From positions 1-12,016 of the forward strand of contig JAHWKS010000068.1 in the NCBI GenBank assembly GCA_019347795.1: DNA of 12,016 nt. Reading direction: 5' to 3'. Shown piece by piece: positions 5,811-11,917 of the stretch. The notes under the pieces are model-generated. The model ran no database searches and had not been told where the DNA came from. It worked only from the letters and a program-made list of their open reading frames with translations. Source of the stretch: Planctomycetota bacterium (GTDB lineage: Bacteria; Planctomycetota; Planctomycetia; Pirellulales; Pirellulaceae). Within the stretch, counting starts at the first letter, position 1. Every line of letters begins with the position of its first letter. The position numbers and the translations under genes are program-made.

Positions 5811-7393
5811 GGCGATTTCCGCTCCATTACGAGTCCGCTGCCTTCCAGCAGTTGCTGCAAGTCGGCGAAGCGGCGTTCGGCGCCGGGCGCCACCTCCACC
5901 CGCAACACCGGTTTCCAGTAAGCCCGGTTCCCCGCCAGGCCCCAGGAGTCCATCCGCTTCCACAGCGATTGCACGAAAGGATCGACCGCCGATCGCGTGG
6001 CGCCTTCCAAGGGAATCACGACCGGCGCCTGGTCCGTGGCCCGCTCGGGGACGATCACGAGCCGGTCAGGGAAACATGCCACCGCGATCGGCCGGGTGTA
6101 GGGCGTGGCGCCGGCCGCCGCGTCTTTCAGTCCCCAGTTCCGCCCGCGACTGGCGGCGAAGGGCGTAGTGCTCCCGAGCGTCTGTCCGGCGGCGGCGGTC
6201 CCGCCGGGAGCGCCGCCGGGCTGCTTCACGCCGCCGGCTTCCGCGCCTTCGGCCGATTGCGGCGAATCGCCGTCGCCGGTTTCGCCTGGAGAACCGCCGC
6301 GCTCGCCGATCACGCTTTCCAGCTCGCCGCGGCTTGTCGAGCCGCCGAAGACGCCGCCGTCGCCGCCCGCTTCTCCGACAGCTTGAAAGCCGCCGTGATG
6401 CGGCGACGCCCAGAAACCGCTCGCGATTCCGCCCTCGAAACGATTAGGCTGGGCGGCCCGCAGGATGTCCTGTCGGCGCCGCGCCTCATCGACGGCCATC
6501 TGGACTAGGTCCGTGAGCGCCGGGTCGGGCGGCGGATAGTTCAGCGAGAGATCGTCGTCCACCAGCTCGTAGCCGAACTCGTCGTCCCACGACTCGATCG
6601 CTTCCCGAGCCGCGGCGTAACTGCGGGCGCCGGAGGACCGCACCACCAAAAGCGGATACGGCTCACCGTGCTGCTCCACGCCGCCATGACGCGCGAGATA
6701 TTCGCGGGTCGCGCGGAGGGCCGCATCGAGCGGGTTGCCCGGTCCGAGCGGGCCGTCGAAGTCCCGCTCGTAGAGGCTGACGCCCTCCGGCTGCAGGACC
6801 ACGCGGTCTTCGCGACATTCAATGTAGATCGGCCGGCGCCGCGTTCCGTGCGGGCCCTCGTAGGGAATGAGTGCGAACGACCGTGGCTGCTGCCCGGCGG
6901 TTTGCTTTGCTTGTTCCAACTGCCTACGGGCGGCTTCGATGGCTTGCTGCACGCGGAGCAACTCGGCGCCCACCACGTCCGCGTCTTGGGAGCCGCCTGC
7001 GAGCATCCGCTCCAGTTCCGCCGCCTGCTGGAGCAAGTTTTCCAACCCCGCCTTCAGGCGGCGGTAATGATCTTCCACGTGGCTGAGCCGCAACCGCTCG
7101 TCGGCCAACTGGCGTGCGATCTCGCTCCGCTGCGTCTGGAGCACTTCGAGCCGCCACTGGTGATTCTCCTGTTCGATCCGCTGCTCCTCCAACTCGCGAC
7201 TGGCCTGCTCGGTCTGAGCCCGCCGCTCTTCGGCGATCTCGTCGGCCTGCACCTTCGCCTGCTGGACGAGGACCACCAGCAGCACGATGAGCGCTCCCAT
7301 CGTGCAGATCAGCACGGCGAGGAAGGGGAAGAGCGAAACCTGCGCATCTTTCTTCCGCACGCCGAGGCGACGCGCGGCGGCGGAGCGACTCAT
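5807..7393 (-). CDS. ExbD/MotB-like membrane protein with two periplasmic domains (528 aa)
   Basis: This is the second gene of the operon. A basic N-terminus leads into one transmembrane helix (about 20-44, SLFPFLAVLICTMGALIVLL) without any acidic residue in it. A long coiled coil covers about 45-167. Domain 1 (about 176-295) and domain 2 (about 418-528) are related: each has RPI, three residues after it a Cys, then a DR pair and a PE (RPIYIEC at 187-193, RPIAVAC at 434-440). Each later has a strand-helix-strand like ExbD/TolR. A Gly/Ser-rich linker of about 100 residues separates them. There is no OmpA-type peptidoglycan-binding domain. The ATG at 7393 overlaps the stop of the channel gene as ATGA, and its own stop overlaps the next start as GTGA. 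Function is inferred from position and topology. Confidence 0.75.
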   Translation of the reverse strand: MSRSAAARRLGVRKKDAQVSLFPFLAVLICTMGALIVLLVVLVQQAKVQADEIAEERRAQTEQASRELEEQRIEQENHQWRLEVLQTQRSEIARQLADERLRLSHVEDHYRRLKAGLENLLQQAAELERMLAGGSQDADVVGAELLRVQQAIEAARRQLEQAKQTAGQQPRSFALIPYEGPHGTRRRPIYIECREDRVVLQPEGVSLYERDFDGPLGPGNPLDAALRATREYLARHGGVEQHGEPYPLLVVRSSGARSYAAAREAIESWDDEFGYELVDDDLSLNYPPPDPALTDLVQMAVDEARRRQDILRAAQPNRFEGGIASGFWASPHHGGFQAVGEAGGDGGVFGGSTSRGELESVIGERGGSPGETGDGDSPQSAEGAEAGGVKQPGGAPGGTAAAGQTLGSTTPFAASRGRNWGLKDAAAGATPYTRPIAVACFPDRLVIVPERATDQAPVVIPLEGATRSAVDPFVQSLWKRMDSWGLAGNRAYWKPVLRVEVAPGAERRFADLQQLLEGSGLVMERKSP

Positions 7394-8742
7394 GCTGCGC
7401 GACCTTGCGAAGCGGGATCGTCAAGCGTGACGCGCGACTCAGCCGGCGTCCGGCCCAGCCGCGTGTTGAGCAGGTGAATGGCCGCGGCCAGGCTCATCAC
7501 GGTGTCTTCAAAGTTCTTCGAGCCGGCCAGCGCCCGGAGGTTCTCGTTGAGGGCGGTCTCGAGCTTCACCACTTCGCCCGTGGCGGCGACGGCCCGCGTC
7601 ATCACTTCGCCCTGCCGGATCATCTCGGCCTGCTGGGCCTGCATGAGCTTTCCATTCTCGGCCAACGCGTCGTGCAGCCGGGAAGCCGATTTCGCCGCAT
7701 CCACCGCAATCGTCTTATGCGCCTCGGCAAGCTGCTCGGCGTGTTGCCGGATCGATTCGCCGAGAGCCGACGCTAGCGATGACTGCAATGTGCCGCCGGC
7801 GTCGTTTACGAGCCGGCCCCAGCGGTCGTGGGCGGCGTTGATCGTCCCCTGCCACAACTCCGTCTGCCGCTCCACCAGCCGCTCGGTGGACTGCACCACG
7901 GAGCGGCTCATCCGCTCGATGGATGCGACATGCGGATCGCCCGAGGCGCCCAGCGTTTCGAACCGGCCGATCAACTCCTCGCGGGCCCGCGTCTCGACCG
8001 CTTCCAAGAGCTGCGTCTCGATGCGGTCGATGAGGAACTGGGCGAACATCAGCACGATCGAGAGCGAGAGCGCCACCGCCGTGGTGTCGAAGGCGACGCT
8101 CAACCCCGCGAGCAGGCCCTCCATCGCGGTTTCCGGCGTTTTCACCAGCGCCTCGGGAGACAGCTCTCCCAGCGCCAGCGTGATGCCGATCACCGTGCCC
8201 AGGAACCCGAGCATCGGCGTGGCCCAGATGACGATCCGCACCAGGGCGTAGCCCTCGTGGGCGCGGGCGGAGTCGAGATCGGCCAGGTACTTCAGCTCGT
8301 CGTCCAGCCCGGCGGCGCTGCGGTTCCGCTCGACCGATTCGAGCGCCTCCCGCAGCCGGCGGCCCAGGTACGAGGTGCGCACCCGGGGCGGCGCCTCTTC
8401 CAATAGATCGATCTGCCGCGTGGCGTCGTCCACCGTGAGAGCGGTCCCGCGCGGGGCCTCTAGTCCGATGCGGTCCAAGAGCGGGAACTGCGTCAGGACG
8501 CCTGTCAGCTTGATCACGAGGGCTGCCAGGCCGATGCAGAACATCGCCACTTCGACGTACTCGACCCAGTGCCCCGCGAAGTAGCGCTCCAAGAGCGGGC
8601 CGTACGGGCCGAGCGCCGGATGCAGCGCCTGGCTCTTCAGGAGAAAGTAAAACGTGCAGCACGCGGCCATTCCCCAGGCGAACGGCCAGCCCAGGCTGCC
8701 GAGGATTGTCCAGAGGAGCGGCTTTTCAGATTGCTTCGACAC
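7390..8742 (-). CDS. MotA/TolQ/ExbB-family proton channel with long cytoplasmic tail (450 aa)
   Basis: This is the first gene of the operon and encodes an inner-membrane channel subunit. Four hydrophobic segments lie at about 11-34, 62-80, 167-193 and 210-238. The last two carry the family signature: TPMLGFLGTVIGI (Thr183 matches the threonine of GLFGTVWGI in ExbB) and FDTTAVALSLSI (Thr220/221 match TAIGL). After residue 240 comes a cytoplasmic tail of about 200 residues, predicted helical and rich in E, Q, R and A. TolQ and ExbB lack such a tail; the phage-defence protein ZorA has one. I chose the GTG at 8742, with a GA-rich ribosome site (GGAAGGGAAG) upstream. A TTG at 8763 would add seven residues. 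The stop overlaps the next gene by four bases, so the three proteins are made together. Confidence 0.85.
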   Translation of the reverse strand: MSKQSEKPLLWTILGSLGWPFAWGMAACCTFYFLLKSQALHPALGPYGPLLERYFAGHWVEYVEVAMFCIGLAALVIKLTGVLTQFPLLDRIGLEAPRGTALTVDDATRQIDLLEEAPPRVRTSYLGRRLREALESVERNRSAAGLDDELKYLADLDSARAHEGYALVRIVIWATPMLGFLGTVIGITLALGELSPEALVKTPETAMEGLLAGLSVAFDTTAVALSLSIVLMFAQFLIDRIETQLLEAVETRAREELIGRFETLGASGDPHVASIERMSRSVVQSTERLVERQTELWQGTINAAHDRWGRLVNDAGGTLQSSLASALGESIRQHAEQLAEAHKTIAVDAAKSASRLHDALAENGKLMQAQQAEMIRQGEVMTRAVAATGEVVKLETALNENLRALAGSKNFEDTVMSLAAAIHLLNTRLGRTPAESRVTLDDPASQGRAA

Positions 8743-9078
8743 CGATGGCTTCCCTTCCCCCAATAGGTCCGCGAGATGAGCCCAGCGCAGCCGTTCTCCT
8801 GCGCCTCCCTACAATCGGCACAATCGCTGCAGCTTGTTTAGCCGGAATCCCGTAGGCGGGGCGGCTCGCCTGCATATCTCTTGGGAAACAGGCGGGGCGC
8901 CTGTTCTACGACGCACGACCGGCGGATTCGGCAAAGATTGCCAAAGTCGCCGGTTCGGCCGGTCCGATAATTCCTCCATCTTGAGCCGCTCGCCGGCAAT
9001 TCGGTGAGATACCAAAATATCGCAGCCGGGAAAACGGGAAAACCGCCCCGGCCAAAGCATTCCCAGGGGGGGACGTGA
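8743..9078. other. Intergenic region between the motor operon and the RTX gene
   Basis: I see no convincing gene in this stretch. It holds palindromic repeats: GTAGGCG/CGCCTGC-type arms near 8855-8875 and the AACAGGCG hairpin at 8887-8905. It must contain the promoter of the minus-strand motor operon, but no clear -35/-10 pair is visible. It ends in a plus-strand intrinsic terminator whose transcript is unknown. Confidence 0.5.
8887..8905. repeat. Short palindrome AACAGGCG-GGG-CGCCTGTT
   Basis: An 8-bp stem with a three-base loop. A close relative lies at 10305-10323, with the shared core ACAGGCG/CGCCTGT. They look like members of a dispersed REP-type family in intergenic DNA. Confidence 0.6.
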
Positions 9079-9116
9079 GTCCGGTCGGACCCAAAAAGGT
9101 CCGGCCGGACTTTTTT
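9079..9116 (+). terminator. Strong intrinsic terminator without an obvious gene
   Basis: GTCCGGTCGGACC (9079-9091) pairs with GGTCCGGCCGGAC (9098-9110) over 13 bases with one G-U pair. The loop is CAAAAA, and TTTTTT follows directly (9111-9116). It works for plus-strand transcription only. No plus-strand gene precedes it within 300 bases, and the RTX leader starts after it. Confidence 0.85.
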
Positions 9117-9288
9117 GTTGCGCCCGTGGCACACGCGGCTTGTCTGTGGCTTTCCGCGTTTCGTCGCAGCGGCCGCCTGCACTACGAAAAAATCTTCCTC
9201 GTAACTTCGGGCGCAGCGGGTCTTCGTTGATTTCCAGGTTGAGCAATGAGCCGCGCCGCGGCGCGTGGCCGAAACCCTCCCTCAATCT

Positions 9289-9292
9289 GGAG
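9289..9292 (+). promoter_or_regulatory. Ribosome binding site deciding the RTX gene start
   Basis: GGAG stands seven bases before the ATG at 9300, an ideal spacing. The ATG at 9374, which is in frame with the RTX repeats, has no comparable site. Confidence 0.6.
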
Positions 9293-9299
9293 TCTACCG

Positions 9300-9371
9300 A
9301 TGAAGCTGCTCAACCTCGTGAAGATCGGCAAGAAGCCCCGTCGTCCCGTCCGCCCAAGGGCCGACGGCTGA
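9300..9371 (+). CDS. 23-codon leader ORF, likely the out-of-frame N-terminus of the RTX protein
   Basis: The ATG at 9300 with a good Shine-Dalgarno encodes MKLLNLVKIGKKPRRPVRPR plus three residues, then a TGA at 9369-9371. The basic, export-like start is what one expects ahead of the LETRKLMAAD signature of planctomycete secreted proteins. The two parts are one base out of frame, around the cgcccaaggg tract at 9350-9360. Either a frameshift (mutation or sequencing error) split them, or ribosomes reinitiate at 9374 two bases after the stop. Confidence 0.5.
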   Translation: MKLLNLVKIGKKPRRPVRPRADG

Positions 9372-9373
9372 GA

Positions 9374-10222
9374 ATGGAAACTTTGGAAACTCGCAAACTG
9401 ATGGCCGCCGACGTGGTCCTCGACGGCGCTGAACTTTCGATCTACGGAACGGACCAGGCAGACGTGGCCGTGATCGCCCCGATGGGCGATTTTCTCGAAG
9501 TGACGGTCAACGGCGAAACCGATTACGTCTTTGCCGCCAGCATCAACAACGCCAATTTCTACGGCGGCGACGGCAACGACATCTTCGGCAACCTGAGCGA
9601 CGTGCCGGTCGCCGCATTCGGAGGGGCCGGCGCTGACATCCTCGTCGGCGGTTCGGGAGACGACTTGCTCTTTGGCGGCGCCGGCGGCGACATCATCTTC
9701 GGCAGGGCCGGCGATGACGAGATCCACGGCCAGAACGGAAGGGACCTCCTTGTCGGCGGCGCCGGAAACGACGTGGTGACTGGCGGCGCCGGCAATGACT
9801 ACATCCGTGGCGGCGCCGGCCGCGACATTATCTTCGGCGGCGCCGGCGATGACGAGATCTACGGCGATGCCGGCTGGGACATCCTGCTCGGCGGGGATGG
9901 CGACGATCGCTTGGACGGCGGCGCCGGAAGCGATTGGTTGATCGGCGGGGGCGGACAGGATGTCCTCCTCGCCGGCGCCGGCCCTGATCTCCTTGTCGGC
10001 GGCGCCGATCGCGACTTCCTCTTCGGCGAGAACGGCGACGACACGCTGGTGCGGGGCGATTCAGTCGTCGCCGGCAATGACGGCGAAGCGGCCGTTCGCC
10101 GGCCGCGAGCCGACGCCGGAGGCGGCGGCCCTGGTGGAGGAGGCGCTGGAGACGCAGCTTGGATTGCTGGAGGAGAAGCTGCGCGAGGTGGCCGTGCTGA
10201 AACTGCAAGGCTTCAGCAATGA
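9374..10222 (+). CDS. RTX-type calcium-binding repeat protein, 3' end replaced (282 aa)
   Basis: From the ATG at 9374 the product opens METLETRKLMAADVVLDGAE, the planctomycete N-terminal signature of exported proteins. About 60 residues of beta-rich sequence follow, then many GGxGxDxhh nonapeptides (for example GGAGNDVVTGGAGNDYIRGG) that fold as a calcium-binding beta-roll. The protein is expected to be extracellular or on the cell surface. The repeats stop at about nucleotide 10077. The last 45 or so residues (Ala, Gly, Arg rich) are an out-of-frame reading of a sigma factor gene fragment and are not native. Upstream, the frame is open to about 9140, but no good start exists there. The likely original start is the ATG at 9300 in another frame. 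The gene therefore appears damaged at both ends. Confidence 0.7.
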   Translation: METLETRKLMAADVVLDGAELSIYGTDQADVAVIAPMGDFLEVTVNGETDYVFAASINNANFYGGDGNDIFGNLSDVPVAAFGGAGADILVGGSGDDLLFGGAGGDIIFGRAGDDEIHGQNGRDLLVGGAGNDVVTGGAGNDYIRGGAGRDIIFGGAGDDEIYGDAGWDILLGGDGDDRLDGGAGSDWLIGGGGQDVLLAGAGPDLLVGGADRDFLFGENGDDTLVRGDSVVAGNDGEAAVRRPRADAGGGGPGGGGAGDAAWIAGGEAARGGRAETARLQQ

Positions 10223-10304
10223 GGAGATTGCGGAGCAGATTCAGCGAACGACGCGCACCGTGGAATCGCGGTTAAAGAAGATTCGCGAGGCATGGACCAC
10301 GTAG
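10098..10304 (+). pseudogene. C-terminal fragment of an ECF sigma factor
   Basis: In the frame ending with the TAG at 10302-10304 the sequence reads AGREPTPEAAALVEEALETQ and then a helix-turn-helix segment, LQGFSNEEIAEQIQRTTRTV followed by ESRLKKIREAW. This is the region 4 (-35 binding) end of planctomycete ECF sigma factors, where a REPTPE motif leads into sigma-4. Region 2 and the start codon are absent: upstream in this frame is antiphase RTX sequence. The fragment is about 68 residues of a normal 180-200. It has no visible own start and is probably inactive. It overlaps the RTX reading frame up to 10222. Confidence 0.8.
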
Positions 10305-10323
10305 CACAGGCGGCCCGCCTGTG
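10305..10323. repeat. Short palindrome CACAGGCG-GCC-CGCCTGTG
   Basis: An 8-bp stem with a three-base loop starts immediately after the TAG of the sigma fragment. It is related to the palindrome at 8887-8905. A degenerate relative (gaggcgggttgcctgc) follows at about 10341-10356. Confidence 0.6.
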
Positions 10324-10357
10324 TCTTTCGCATTTCCTCCGAGGCGGGTTGCCTGCG

Positions 10358-11848
10358 TTACGGGAGGTTGCCGAAGTCGGGCTTGTCTTGGGCCGGGATG
10401 TCGTTGAGGGACTTTTGGTTCTGGTTCTGCTCGTCGGCCCCTAAGCGGCGGCGGCGTAGGTGGCGCTGGTGGGCGGTGTCGCGGCGGCCGGTGCGCCAGA
10501 GCCAGAGCCAGGCGAAGGCGAGGACCGCGACGAAGAGGGCGGCGGCGATGATGCCGAATATTCCCAGCGGGCGAGCCGCTTCGGGGAGCACGAGCGGGGC
10601 GCGGCCGATGAGCATCGGGCTGAGCTGCGTCTGGCGATCGCCGTAGCGCTTCATGAACTCCGTCTCGTACGACCAGAGCTTAAAGTAGAAGGCGGGGATG
10701 CGGACCTGGCGATCGACGATGTCGTCCGGCGACATCCCCTCCGGCAACTCGGCGACGCAGAAGATCACCGGGAAGTAGTTGGTGAACACCGGCGAGCTTT
10801 CGCTCTCGCCCATCTTGATGGTGTGCTGCTCCAGCGGGAGGAAAATATCGATCTCGTAGTAGTGGTCGATGCCGAACCGCTCCTGGATGTCTTTCGCCTC
10901 GACGCGGATCTCCTGCACGCGGCGGGCTTCGCCGGTCAGGGCGACCACCTCGCCCCGCATCTCGCGCGGCGATTGGAGCAGCGGCGCCAGATCGGCGTCC
11001 GATGCGGCTCGCTGCCGGAGCGTCGAAAGTTCGATGTGCTTCGCTGCATGGAGAACTTGATAAAACGCGTCGCGCTCCAGTCCCGTGATCGAACGCCGGT
11101 CCCGCACCAGGTCGAACTGGCCGATGTCCACGCCGCGGGACGCCAGGAGGACGCGATCCTCGGTCACGCCCAGCTCCGGCTGCACGCGCACCGGGCGCCA
11201 GAACATGCGCTCGCACGCCATCACGATCCGCGGCCGGCCCTCTTCGGTCTCGCCGAGCTTGAGGAAGAGCCCCTCGGCGCCGCCGCGGTAGTCGAGGTTC
11301 TCGCCCTCCTCCCACGCCCGCGGAAGCCAGCGGGCCAGCACCAGCGCGGGATACGGCGCCTCATCCGGCTCGAGCCAGACGCGATAGAAGTGCTCGTACT
11401 GAAGCAGCTCGGCCGCCTCGGGGATGACCTCCTCTTTCTCGATGCGGGTCACCCGGCCGGCGAGGCGGATCGACGCGGCGCGGTACTCGGCGGGCTGGGC
11501 GGCAAGCTCCTCCCAGTCCAACTCCGGATCGCGCCAGCGGAGCAGATCATGCTTCTGGAACCGCGGGATGCGGTAGAGGATTCGGTAGAGCGGCTCGTAC
11601 TCATCCGGGTGCAACGGCCGGCCGTCGAAGAAGCGATCGAGCTGACTGGCGTCGATGTTGAACAGCTCCAGAAGCTGCCGGGGACCGGCCAACTCCTGCA
11701 CGGGCAGCTTCGGTCCTTCGGGAGCGGCCTGGGCCCACGGCGGGGTCGAGCCGGTTCGGGGGATCGAGGTGGGCGTTTGCGGATTTTGGGCGACGGCGGA
11801 GACCGCCAGGAGGAGAACGATGCAGAGTGAGGCGAAGAGAAAACGCAT
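10358..11848 (-). CDS. Secreted, C-terminally membrane-anchored protein of unknown function (496 aa)
   Basis: A signal peptide covers residues 1-20 (FLFASLCIVLLLAVSAVA, probable cleavage before QN). A Pro-rich segment follows (about 22-48), then a large extracytoplasmic region. A transmembrane helix is at about 427-451 (LGIFGIIAAALFVAVLAFAW), followed by a basic cytoplasmic tail (RTGRRD, RHLRRRR) of about 45 residues. The exported part contains two related segments (about 64-135 and 240-312). Each has an acidic/Gln-Asp start, a YxxL helix and a basic strand ending in a Gly-x-x-x-Arg turn (RLAGRVTRI, ALTGEARRV). I do not recognise a named family. The ATG at 11848 gives a sound signal peptide but has no clear ribosome site. 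The next upstream gene on the same strand ends 48 bases away, so they may form an operon. Confidence 0.85.
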   Translation of the reverse strand: MRFLFASLCIVLLLAVSAVAQNPQTPTSIPRTGSTPPWAQAAPEGPKLPVQELAGPRQLLELFNIDASQLDRFFDGRPLHPDEYEPLYRILYRIPRFQKHDLLRWRDPELDWEELAAQPAEYRAASIRLAGRVTRIEKEEVIPEAAELLQYEHFYRVWLEPDEAPYPALVLARWLPRAWEEGENLDYRGGAEGLFLKLGETEEGRPRIVMACERMFWRPVRVQPELGVTEDRVLLASRGVDIGQFDLVRDRRSITGLERDAFYQVLHAAKHIELSTLRQRAASDADLAPLLQSPREMRGEVVALTGEARRVQEIRVEAKDIQERFGIDHYYEIDIFLPLEQHTIKMGESESSPVFTNYFPVIFCVAELPEGMSPDDIVDRQVRIPAFYFKLWSYETEFMKRYGDRQTQLSPMLIGRAPLVLPEAARPLGIFGIIAAALFVAVLAFAWLWLWRTGRRDTAHQRHLRRRRLGADEQNQNQKSLNDIPAQDKPDFGNLP

Positions 11849-11894
11849 CGCTGAATTAGTTCGAGAAGGGGGCGGCTTGCTGTCGCGAGCCGTT

Positions 11895-11917
11895 GGTCAC
11901 TCGCGGAGCGAGTGACC
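11895..11917. repeat. Palindrome overlapping a gene 3' end
   Basis: GGTCACTCGC and GCGAGTGACC flank the three-base loop GGA, a perfect 10-bp stem. The last codons and stop of the partial gene at 11897-12016 lie inside it. The hairpin is probably a REP-like repeat that supplies the protein's end and the mRNA 3' structure. Confidence 0.75.

Noticed and set aside
5811..5963. Longer N-terminus (51 more codons) for the 339-aa ExbD-like protein
   Set aside because: It overlaps the end of the 528-aa gene by 150 bases and would put a long Gly/Arg-rich segment before the membrane helix. The GTG at 5810 with a four-base overlap fits operon structure and family topology.
7390..8742. Calling the channel gene motA, tolQ, exbB or zorA
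   Set aside because: It has the superfamily signature, but the partners are neither MotB/ZorB with an OmpA domain nor plain ExbD/TolR, and no Ton, Tol or Zorya companion gene is in the window.
9140..9373. Extending the RTX protein upstream to a TTG at 9140
   Set aside because: The TTG lies only 24 bases after a strong terminator and has no ribosome site. The added residues do not resemble an export signal. The ATG at 9300 with GGAG is the more likely original start.
9600..10070. Tandem DNA repeats that could suggest a CRISPR array or satellite
   Set aside because: The near-27-base periodicity (GGCGGCGCCGG cores) comes from RTX nonapeptide codons inside an open frame. There are no equal spacers or conserved repeat units as in CRISPR.
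10460..11830. Long plus-strand open frame (456 codons) opposite the 496-aa gene
   Set aside because: Antisense shadow: the minus-strand gene has a signal peptide, a membrane anchor and sensible composition, and the plus-strand reading has none.
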